Assembly (NCBI GenBank): GCA_036873755.1
Contig: JAVTVY010025318.1
Location: 1 to 64,000, forward strand
DNA: 64,000 nucleotides
Direction of reading: 5' to 3'
From: Hanleya hanleyi
Lineage: Eukaryota > Mollusca > Polyplacophora > Lepidopleurida > Hanleyidae
Shown here: positions 7,620 to 15,219 of the stretch, piece after piece
Position numbering within the stretch: position 1 is the first letter of the stretch
Layout of the letters: the number at the start of each line of letters is the position of its first letter
Position numbers and translations under genes: made by a program
The notes under the pieces: generated by a model
What the model was told of the DNA's origin: nothing
Seen by the model: the letters and a program-made list of their open reading frames with translations, nothing else
The model's database searches: none

Positions 7620-8233
7620 ATGGATAGTGCACATCTACCCTTACTGTTACGAACTCGAAAAGCACAAGTGGGTACTATAGTGTGTCTAGTAGTGCTTGTG
7701 GGTACGTTATTTGGAGGCGTGTTCTACGATTTGGCGTACGTGATATCCTGTTTCAACACCCTGCGTCCCACAATTCCACCTCAGTCATCCACCACCACCA
7801 CCACCACCACTACGACGCTGCCTACGCCATCCAAGACGTCAAGGTACCGCCACGTATCAACCCAGACACCCACGTCTACCACACCGTCTACTCCATCCAC
7901 TACATCACCTGACCGCCACATCCATCCACTCACGCCTACGACGCCCCGTATTACTACTACCACGCTGCGTACTACGACGCTGCGTACTACGACGCCACGT
8001 GATCCTCCGTCACCCCTGAGAAGCGACGATCCTTCCAGTCCATCACCACCACCACCACCACCACCTAGTACCACCATCACCACTCCTACGACGCTAAACA
8101 CATTTAGAGTGCACGAATCACGTTTACCCGTTCGGTACCCGTTCGACTACGATCCCCGGTGGGATCCACGAGCACGGTGGTGGGCCTCTGAACGCCGAGC
8201 GCAAATCACCAAAAAAAAAAAAAAAAAAAAACT
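7620..8233 (+). CDS. Thr/Ser/Pro-rich single-pass membrane protein
   Basis: A short N-terminal segment with Arg/Lys is followed by one strong membrane segment (residues about 18-38) and about 130 residues very rich in Thr, Ser and Pro, as in mucin-like O-glycosylated stalks. A positively charged cytoplasmic N-terminus with a glycosylated outer region is likely. The counterpart in element D starts at 44,978. The true C-terminus is uncertain: the frame does not stop before the 21-A run (8211-8231) and continues into the ATPase region, where a frameshift makes it read ATPase sequence to 8852. Probably a surface or spike-like stalk, by inference. Confidence 0.6.
8211..8231 (+). repeat. Run of 21 A residues just before the ATPase start
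   Basis: The homopolymer ends 2 bp before the ATPase ATG (8234) and encodes seven Lys in the upstream frame. It is a possible polymerase or ribosome slippage site. Element D has no such run at the matching place. Confidence 0.85.
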
Positions 8234-8852
8234 ATGGATCCTCGGTGGCAGCATCCTTTCACGTGTCTCATCGCTGGACCGACAGGATCGGGAAAAACAC
8301 ACTTCGTTCAACGTCTCATCCAACCAACACGGGTCAGCCCTCATTTCACCTCCTCTAGCTCGCATCCTGTGGTGTTATGGAGCTTGGCAACCCACGTACG
8401 AGGAACTGGCACGTGTGCCGGGACTCACCTTAATGGAAGGCTTACCCCCTGAGGATACACCCAAAGACACGTTGGTGGTGGTGGACGATCTCATGACGGA
8501 AACGGACAGTCGAATCACCCGTCTCTTTACCAAAGGAAGCCATCATCGTCGGTTGAGCATCATCTACATCGTGCAGAATCTCTTCAGTAAGAACAAAGAG
8601 CACAGGAACATTAGTTTGAATGCTCAGTATGTGGTGTTATTCAAAAACCCCAGAGACGCTTCCCAAATTACGCACCTGGCCCAACAGATGTACCCTAAAA
8701 ACACGGCCTTTGTACGAGAAGCCTTTGAAGATGCTACCCAACCAGCTCACGGGTATCTACTCATCGACTTGAAACAAGACACTCCCTCATCCCTTCGATT
8801 GCGTACCCACATTTTCCCCGGCGAGGTGCAGACGGTGTACACACCCAAATAA
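8234..8852 (+). pseudogene. FtsK/HerA-type genome-packaging ATPase, frameshifted
   Basis: The ATG at 8234 begins MDPRWQHPFTC, followed by a perfect Walker A (AGPTGSGKTHF, about residues 14-24). The frame is lost near 8325-8345 and the rest of the ATPase continues in the neighbouring frame: ILWCYGAWQP, Walker B (DTLVVVDDLM), then the sensor region with IIYIVQNLF, SLNAQYVVLFKNPRD, and the C-terminus at 8852. Family members of about 200-250 aa pump viral DNA into the capsid. It is the orthologue of 43,937-44,540. The break lies between Walker A and Walker B, so no single frame encodes a complete enzyme. Confidence 0.85.
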
Positions 8853-8887
8853 AAGAAGAAGACAATGCACTCTAGCCGTCACTCATC

Positions 8888-9226
8888 ATGTCTGCACGGG
8901 TACGCAAGCACGCGCCGGCCCTCCGCGTATTACGCAGCGCGCCACCGGAGGTGGGCCGGGCCCTGGTGCGCGGGGCGGATCCCGACTTGGTACGGTGTTT
9001 GTGTGAAGTGGCGCATAATGTGTTAAAAGGCAATGTTCCGCTCAGTCCTCTGCAGAAAGGGAAATTGCAACGGCACAAGGCGGGTCTCCGAACGTTGGTG
9101 AAGAAGACGGGTAGTGTGAAGAAAAAGAAACAGGTGTTACAGCGAGGTGGATTTCTCGGCGCACTCCTCGCACCCTTAGCCGCTACTGTACTGGGGCCGT
9201 TACTAGGCTCCATCTTGGGACGCTAA
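8888..9226 (+). CDS. Small basic pX-like protein with C-terminal hydrophobic segment
   Basis: 112 aa. An Arg-rich N-terminus (MSARVRKHAP) precedes a helical region with a Cys-x-Cys pair, a Lys-rich linker and a Gly/Ala/Leu hydrophobic tail (about 90-112, GGFLGALLAPLAATVLGP). Closely similar to 43,438-43,779. Such proteins sit next to the capsid genes of adintoviruses and have been compared with adenovirus pX core peptides; a DNA-condensing or membrane-active virion component is likely. The ORF is intact. Confidence 0.7.
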   Translation: MSARVRKHAPALRVLRSAPPEVGRALVRGADPDLVRCLCEVAHNVLKGNVPLSPLQKGKLQRHKAGLRTLVKKTGSVKKKKQVLQRGGFLGALLAPLAATVLGPLLGSILGR

Positions 9227-9247
9227 CGGCATGGAACATACGAAAAA

Positions 9248-10039
9248 ATGATGCTGGTCGAACCTCGACTGTTACAGAGTTTGCAATCACCCTATCCCGT
9301 GCCTGCCACAGTGCAACAACTGCAGTCTCTGGATGAAGAGATGAATAGTATACTCCAACGTCGACTACCCGATCACGAGAAAATTCAACTCTACCATCAT
9401 ACGCTGAACCGGTACCAGACGTTTATGGATCAATATAGAGGGAGTAGTAGTAGTAGTAGTACACCACAACTACCCACAACGCCCACAACGCCCACAACGC
9501 CTACACTCACACCCCCGCCATCCTCATCTTCTGCCTCACCTCAGCTGGAACAGGAAGTGTTGGCCAGTGTGCCTAAAGCCTTCAAGACCAAGGCGCGTTT
9601 ATTGTTGGACCGGGTGAAACAGAATGCCGATATGGGTTGGAACGCTGAAGGAAAACTACTGATTCGAAACCAAGTGGTGCCGGGATCTCATATGACGGAT
9701 TTGATCAACGATATGGTACGTTCTCGCAAACACTCTAATCCACCGGGCTGGGAAGCCTTTGCTCAGGGATTAAAAGACACACACACTCCTCAAGAATTGG
9801 TAGGAAATCGTGAACGCTGGAAGTGGATGCAGCAAGCAGCCTCTCGACTTCCCCCTATGTGGGAACGTGAATGGCAACCTGAGACGCCGCCCAAAACACC
9901 CTCACGGCGGGCACCTACTTCGTCACCTCTTTTACCACGTCATCCCCTGCAAATCTCCCCCAGAGCTAAGTCACCGCGACCATCACGACGCCGAGGTAAA
10001 CAGCCCAAGACCTGGGGACCTTACTGGGACCCTTACTAA
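9248..10039 (+). CDS. Pro/Ser/Thr-linker protein conserved in adintovirus-like elements
   Basis: 263 aa. The N-terminal helical domain (about 1-62) is followed by a low-complexity Ser/Thr/Pro linker (63-98) and a conserved core (about 100-190) with WNAEGKLLIRNQVVPGSHM, GWEAFAQGLKD and PQELVGNRERW. The C-terminus is basic and Pro-rich (about 205-263). The orthologue at 42,599-43,441 has the same core. The function is unknown; the position between pX and penton and the basic tail suggest a virion core or scaffold protein. The start at 9248 begins MMLVEP, matching MVLVEP in element D. Confidence 0.75.
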   Translation: MMLVEPRLLQSLQSPYPVPATVQQLQSLDEEMNSILQRRLPDHEKIQLYHHTLNRYQTFMDQYRGSSSSSSTPQLPTTPTTPTTPTLTPPPSSSSASPQLEQEVLASVPKAFKTKARLLLDRVKQNADMGWNAEGKLLIRNQVVPGSHMTDLINDMVRSRKHSNPPGWEAFAQGLKDTHTPQELVGNRERWKWMQQAASRLPPMWEREWQPETPPKTPSRRAPTSSPLLPRHPLQISPRAKSPRPSRRRGKQPKTWGPYWDPY

Positions 10040-10072
10040 GGGGTACCTTACTAAGGGGGAGGATGACCTCCC

Positions 10073-10080
10073 TATAAAAA
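10073..10080 (+). promoter_or_regulatory. TATA box of the penton/pVI/capsid block
   Basis: TATAAAAA lies 33 bp before the ATG at 10,113. The 20 bp before the ATG (CAGCTCAGTCG) are the same in element D, so this is probably the late-block promoter. Confidence 0.65.
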
Positions 10081-10112
10081 CCCGGTGCAGAAGCCAGAAC
10101 AGCTCAGTCGTC

Positions 10113-10901
10113 ATGTTTTAGCTGACGTTGCCCAGTAATAGTTCACTCGATGTGTTTCCTGACAACACCTTGGCCAAGTATGTCACTCAATTACCACAAC
10201 CGTTACATTTACCGGGTCGGTGGGAATGTGGACTGGTAGATATTCAGTACCCTTACTCGTGGTACAACGTACGAGACCAAGAAGTATGGTACGAAGTGAC
10301 GTACGAAGGCAAAGTCACCAAACTCATTCTCCCCGAAGGCCAATACGATACGCCCCAGAAGTTCATAGAGGGTCTGCTGTCCTTGTTGGAGTACAAGTCT
10401 CTACGGGAGGCCACGAATAAATCAAAACCCCTGCAAGTCTACCCTTTCAAGAATCACATAATCTTGACTGTCAACCCACACAACGACAAGGCCTGTATCC
10501 TGCTGAGCCCTAACGTGGCTGTGACACTCAGTCCTACACTACAGCAAATGTTAGGTCTGCCTTTCAGAGTGTACCCGGGGCCCACCACCGACAACGGTGA
10601 CGATGCGATGGATATGAAAGCAGGCATGTACGCACTCTACGTCTACTCGGACGCAGTGGACAACCATATTGTAGGTGATGTGAACACACCTCTGTTACGG
10701 GTGGTGCCCATTAGCAAGTCGTATGGCGATCAAGTCAACCAGAGTTTCAACCATATACTCTACCTGCCCGTACGACATACCGATATCAACACGATCACGG
10801 TAGATATAAGAGATGACACGGGACACCCGGTGCCATTCGAACGAGGAAAAGTGGTGCTGACTCTTCATTTCCGACAAGCCCGTTCTCCTCACTTCATATA
10901 A
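10113..10901 (+). pseudogene. Penton (minor capsid) protein, stop at codon 3
   Basis: The single-jelly-roll minor capsid protein of Polinton/adintovirus virions forms the vertices. The conserved block LHLPGRWECGLVDIQYP lies near residues 28-44, and the C-terminus reads VVLTLHFRQARSPH. The ATG aligned with the element D start is followed at codon 3 (10,119-10,121) by TAG where element D has TAC; the rest of the frame to 10,901 is open, about 257 codons from the TTG at 10,128. Translation might start at a non-AUG codon, but a simple nonsense mutation is likelier. The stop overlaps the next ATG (TAATG, 10,899-10,903). Confidence 0.85.
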
Positions 10902-11326
10902 TGTACGTGCCTTACCAGTGTCATACACCCAGCTATGCCGACTACTACAAGAAACAAACGGGGGGAGGCTTGCCCATCTTTAGCGGTGCACGCATGCAAC
11001 GAGGTCACGGATTGGGAAACATACTGGGCAGCATTGTGAAAACGTTCTTACCCTTGGTCACACGGGGAGTAAAAGCGGTAGGCAAACAAGCGGTACGCAG
11101 TGGATTGCGCGTGGCTGGTGATGTGATGGGAGGCACAGCACCCCGACAAGCCTTGAAACGACGGGCTAAAGAAGCCGGTAGCGTGTTGATCGCCAAAGCC
11201 CTTAAAAGACAACCCCGGACACAGCGAAGAGTCATTCGACGTCCAGCACACCGACGACGCACACCCCGGAGGGCTAAGACCCACAAGAAGAAGAAGAAGA
11301 GTAGTAGGAGAGACATCTTCGCATAA
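10901..11326 (+). CDS. pVI-like basic virion protein
   Basis: 141 aa. A short Tyr-rich N-terminus precedes QTGGG (residues 19-23), which fits the xxGG-x type of adenain cleavage sites. A Gly-rich amphipathic region follows (about 24-60, SGARMQRGHGLGNILGSIV), then a helical part and a very basic C-terminus (about 95-138). The order resembles adenovirus protein VI-type membrane-lytic/cement proteins. The orthologue at 41,373-41,777 keeps the GG-G site. It is translationally linked on both sides by TAATG overlaps (10,899-10,903 and 11,324-11,328). Intact. Confidence 0.7.
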   Translation: MYVPYQCHTPSYADYYKKQTGGGLPIFSGARMQRGHGLGNILGSIVKTFLPLVTRGVKAVGKQAVRSGLRVAGDVMGGTAPRQALKRRAKEAGSVLIAKALKRQPRTQRRVIRRPAHRRRTPRRAKTHKKKKKSSRRDIFA

Positions 11327-11672
11327 TGGCATTCATTCACTCCGAGTCGTGTCCGTCTACCAACAGTGAATTGGATTTGTGGACTATTCCACCCACCCAA
11401 ACCAGTGTAGCCGAAGGCCGTTGGGTAGAACATCGACCCCTGGCTAGCCTGACGGGGACGGGCCCTGTGGAATTTACCATTGAAAACAAAGATACAGCCT
11501 ACCTGGATTTAGCCCACACCTACTTGTACGTGAAAGCCAAAATAGTGGACGCAGCCGGGGGCAACGTAGCGGACGATGCAGTAGTAGGCCCAGTGAATCT
11601 TTGGCTGCACTCCTTGTTCCAACAGGTGGATATGAGTCTGAGCGATAGACTCATCAGTACGTCCACTAGAGG
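11326..11672 (+). pseudogene. Major capsid protein, N-terminal fragment
   Basis: The first about 115 residues of a double-jelly-roll major capsid protein: SCPSTNSELDLW, then the strand AHTYLYVKAKIV and LFQQVDMSLSDRLIS, all matching element D (41,369 leftward). The homology ends near 11,672 and the sequence jumps into a second ATPase gene. Family members run to about 500-600 aa, so four fifths are missing, as is the protease expected downstream. The joint is a deletion or recombination breakpoint. Confidence 0.85.
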
Positions 11673-11683
11673 AAAGTGTGGCA

Positions 11684-12190
11684 ACCCCAGCTCCGACACG
11701 TGTTGCTTGGTGTTATAGCCAATGGCAGCCCGCCTACGAAACTACGCGATTACAGAATGTGAGTTTCATCCCAGGGATTCCTCACGACATAGACGAATCG
11801 TATTACTTTGATCCCGAGCAGACCAACGTGGTAGTGCTAGATGATCTGATGAGTGCGGCCAAGGACAATTCACACGTTGCCGACTTGTTTATTTGACCCA
11901 GAATCTCTTTCCTCAAGGGAAGGCGTCCAGAGATATTGCCTTGAACTGCCAATACTTTGTGTTGTTCTCCAATCCTATTGACAGAGCACAAATCCGTGTG
12001 TTTGGTAGTCGAATTTATCCTCAGAACATCGACCATTTCATGCAGGCGTTTCAAGGGGCAACAAGTCGTCCGTACGGCTACCTATTCGTAGATTTAAAAG
12101 CCCATACCCCCGAAGATCGCCGGCTGACGACCCACCTGCTACCCGGCGAGGGATCACCGCAACGTCATATACCCCAACACCATCCACCGA
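11684..12190 (+). pseudogene. Second, divergent packaging ATPase, truncated and deleted
   Basis: Reads VAWCYSQWQPAYE, then a Walker B-like NVVVLDDLMS, then after a short deletion near 11,892-11,900 (HVADLFI, stop, TQNLFPQGK in the next frame) the sensor segment ALNCQYFVLFSNPIDR, and YGYLFVDLKAHTPEDRRL. It belongs to the same ATPase family as 8234-8852 but is clearly a different lineage (QNLFPQGKASRDI in place of QNLFSKNKEHRNI). The Walker A region is missing because the gene is joined to the capsid fragment. It indicates recombination with another element. Confidence 0.75.
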
Positions 12191-12419
12191 GTCCACATCT
12201 GGTAGAGCAGCAGCAGCAACCCACCCCCATACAGCGGGGCCCCTTCATACCATCAGTCCCGGAATATTGGAATATTGAATATTGGATAAGGACCCAGTCC
12301 ATATGGAAATTGAAAGAACAGCGTCGATGTTGAACACCTCGGGCATGAACTGGATAGCGGCGTATGTCAGAGCAATAGCACAAAAGAAACATTTATTCGA
12401 ACGCATCATTAAACGACAT

Positions 12420-12595
12420 TAAAGCGTTTAGAAAGTGTGTTAAGGCGTTGAGACGGGCGTTAAGGCGTAACGACGGGCGTTGACGGGCGTCACTGCATTT
12501 CGATGAATTGGTGTCAATTCCATGGAAATCAGAGCTTCTGAGCTAATTCACCAGGGCGTTGAAGCGTTAAGCTAAGCGGTGATGGGCGTTACTGC
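12420..12595. repeat. Cluster of GGCGTT(A/G) motifs upstream of a TATA box
   Basis: At least eight irregularly spaced GGCGTT/GCGTTAAG motifs upstream of the TATA box at 12,597. A second small cluster lies at 13,498-13,540. They may be operator- or iteron-like protein binding sites. Confidence 0.5.
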
Positions 12596-12596
12596 C

Positions 12597-12604
12597 TATA
12601 AAAG
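12597..12604 (+). promoter_or_regulatory. TATA box of the zinc-finger gene
   Basis: TATAAAAG, 47 bp before the ATG at 12,651. Confidence 0.65.
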
Positions 12605-12650
12605 CAAACGTATTTCCAAAAACACGCACAGTCGACGTTCAACCGTCAAC

Positions 12651-13221
12651 ATGGCTTATACTTGCTCTGAGTGCGAACGCACGTTCACCAGACATTACGA
12701 TATGATGCGACACCAGAAAAATATACATGGGATTGAAGACTCCGGAGTCCGTTGAGGCGGATGCTGATACAGAGACTGCTGAGAGTGTATCGACTGATAC
12801 CGAAACAGAGATTGCTGAGAGTCTATCTAGTGATACGGAGAGCTTGACCTCAGATAGTCAGCCTACGTCCGTGGAAAGTGAGGCAGAACCTACCTTCTGG
12901 GATCGTATTGTGACAGCAGCTATCAATACTTACGCTGCAGCGATCGAGGACGCCGGAGAGGATAATTTACAACAGGCGTACACCCAAATGCGCCCCCGCA
13001 TCAGGAAAACAGCCATGGCGATCTATGAACAGTATACCCTACTACCGCTTGAAATGAAAGGCGACCCCACGCACAGGTCCATCATGAAGACCAAGCGTCA
13101 CTTGGAAGAGGCTATGGGACTACCACCCACCGAGGCCCTGGAAAATGCGATCAGAATGCGCAAACAACTGTTTCAGGACATGCTGCCCGAAGAATATCCA
13201 GGCCTGCCCAACGACGCTTAA
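12651..13221 (+). pseudogene. C2H2 zinc-finger protein with conserved C-terminal domain, frameshifted
   Basis: The ATG at 12,651 opens one C2H2 finger (Cys5, Cys8, His21, His26; CSECERTF...RHQKNIH). That frame closes soon after, and the rest continues from about 12,727 in the next frame: an acidic Ser/Thr/Glu repeat region (TDTETEIAES), then a folded domain starting FWDRIVTAAI and ending LPEEYPGLPNDA at 13,221. Zinc finger plus acidic linker plus this C-terminal domain is an arrangement found in adinto-like elements, so a single protein broken by one frameshift is likely. Role unknown, probably DNA or RNA binding. Confidence 0.6.
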
Positions 13222-13351
13222 ATCACACCGAGCAAAGATGGAACTTTCTGAAATGGCGACTTCTGATTGGACAAGAATACATCTAACGGACAGGAACGAA
13301 TATGACAGATGCAAATGGTGGCGTCTGATTGGGCAAGAGTCTCTTTGAGTT

Positions 13352-13411
13352 GTAAACATACCCAACGCGGCTCCCCCAGCGTGGGTATGATGTAACATTG
13401 GGGAAAATAAA
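13352..13411 (+). terminator. Conserved hairpin plus AATAAA, 3' end element
   Basis: The hairpin CATACCCA-(A)-CGC / GCGTGGGTATG has the loop GGCTCCCCCA; AATAAA follows at 13,406-13,411. A related sequence with the same GGCTCCCCCAGC core follows the ATPase gene in element D (43,875-43,935, minus strand). Confidence 0.55.
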
Positions 13412-13539
13412 CTGTATGAAAAAAACAACTTGTTGTTGTTGTTGTTCTCTCAAGTGTCATACTTGTTGTTGTTGTTGTTCTCTCTCCGGTCTATATCATG
13501 GCGTCAAGGCGTTATGTTAGAGCGTTAAGGCGTAATGCG

Positions 13540-14160
13540 GCTCACCTAAACCCTAACACGTCTATGTCCACACCCTTTTCCCAGAATTCCCTGTCTGCGC
13601 ATGCGCAGACTGTTGACAACGGCCGAGACCCTAGTCCAATCGGATGCCCCCTCACATAGGCTTCACATTGATACCTCACTCAACTCCATCGGCTCATTAG
13701 TGGCTCACCTAGATCCCAAAACGTCTATTTTCATACCCTTTGTCTATTGCGCATGCGCAGAATGACGATATTGCGACCCCACATCCACCCAGTGGGATGC
13801 CCCCTCACATAGGCTTCACATTGATACCTCATACGACTCCATCGACCCACTAGTGGCCCACCTAGACCCCAACACGTCTATTTCCATACCCTTGGTCTAC
13901 CGCGCATGTGCAGAATGACCATATTCCAACCCCACACCCAGCCCGTGGGATGCCCCCTCACATAGGCTTCACATTGATACTTACTCGACTCCATCGGACC
14001 ACTAGGGGCTCCCCTAGACCCCAAAACGTCTATTTCCATACCCTTGGTCTACCGCGCATGCGCAGAATGACGATATTTCAACCCCACACCCACCCACCCA
14101 ACCCCAGATGCCCCTTCACGAATGCTTCACATTGATACCTCATGCAACCCAATCGGTACA
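13540..14160. repeat. Four tandem about 155-bp terminal repeats with NRF1-like sites
   Basis: Units start near 13,545, 13,703, 13,852 and 14,008 with GGCTCACCTAGACCCCAA and include CATACCCTTGGTCTACC and GCGCATGCGCAG. The same units occur at 49,090-49,200 and 50,300-50,560, and inverted at 38,400-38,550, tying elements C and D together as one family. Confidence 0.75.
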
Positions 14161-14359
14161 CTAGGGACCCCTCTCGCCCCTGAAGATTGCCGGAGAATGC
14201 CGGAGAATTTGATCACCCACGACATTGTGGGAAAGCCCCACTGATCTCCGTGACATCTTCGGGTACCTCCGTGACATCTTCGGGCATCTCCTTGTCTCTT
14301 CGGTGACCTCCGTGACATCTTCGGTCACCTCCGTGTCTCTTCGGTCACCGAAGATGTCT

Positions 14360-14925
14360 CTATTTTAGGGGTAAAGTCCGTATTCCGCTTTTTATAGTTT
14401 CGGGAAAAAATCCTAATTTTACATGCACCCACCCCATTGACTTGATAGGCAGGTCCCAATAAGCTCGGGGACCGATACTAGCCCTTTTGGCTAGGATTGA
14501 TAGGTGTTTTCCCCTATTTTAGGGGTAAAGTTCGTGTTCCGCTTTTTATAGTTTCGGGAAAAAATCCTAATTTTACATGCACTCACCCATGACAGGATGC
14601 CCCTTCACGAATGCTTCACTTTAATACCTCACTCGACCCAATCGGACCATGCAGCATATTTGAAGTCTGGGGACTACTTTTTCTCCGCGGAAGCTTTTTC
14701 CCGCGACCGCATCACCGCCAGGCCGCATCACCGCGGAAGAATACATGCCCAGGGGCCCTTTGCCGGAACTGTAGTCACCCAGAGTTACCTCCCCCTAGAT
14801 TGGAACTCTTCTGTGCTGGAGGTAGTTTTTGGTCTCTTGAGCTGGTGGCGCCCCCTGGCGGATGCAAGAGTTACCTCCCCCGGCAAAATGGGGGTTTAAA
14901 TGCTTAGACTATACTACTATGGTGC
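14360..14925. repeat. Right terminal segment of element C
   Basis: Two copies of TAGGGGTAAAGT...TTTTATAGTTTCGGGAAAAAATCC (14,366 and 14,519), then a GC-rich stretch with CCGCGGAAGCTTTTTCCCGCG (14,685), then TTTAAATGC(T/G)TAGAC. All three parts recur in the same order at 50,020-50,910. This defines the outer right end of the family at about 14,925. Confidence 0.65.
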
Positions 14926-15219
14926 ATGAACGAATTACGAGAGGTAAGTGTGGCTTGACCGAAACCGTGAAACATGCAATCGTCTTTTCTATGAACTACA
15001 AGGTGCTACAGAATATTTTTCGTACATGGGGATCTTTTACTTCAGCCCACGGTAGAACAAGTAATGTATGGTATACAAAATGCGACTGTACAAAAGCAAG
15101 CAATATTTTCAGTGAACTATGTTTTGGCCCTAACAAGGTATTTCTTCAACAGAACTAGATACTGGTGAAAATCTATTGATGATTGACTTTAGAGTTTATA
15201 TAAAGGACAATCTACTTAT

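Larger units (their letters stand above)
5090..14925 (+). mobile_element. Element C: decayed adintovirus/Polinton-like integrated element
   Basis: A same-strand set of viral hallmark genes: PC4-like proteins, rve integrase with chromodomain, packaging ATPase, pX-like, penton, pVI-like and the start of the major capsid protein. The right flank (13.5-14.9 kb) has the same terminal repeat types as element D (49.1-50.9 kb), including a shared terminal segment near 14,890-14,925. No matching left inverted repeat is visible, so the left end is lost or replaced by element B. Frameshifts and a nonsense codon mark it as an endogenous fossil. The late part is chimeric (see 11,684). Confidence 0.75.

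Noticed and set aside
7682..7912. His-rich plus-strand ORF
   Set aside because: Out-of-frame reading of the Thr/Pro-rich membrane protein repeats.
11005..11433. 142-codon minus-strand ORF
   Set aside because: Antisense of the basic pVI-like C-terminus and capsid start; no promoter, and not conserved in element D.
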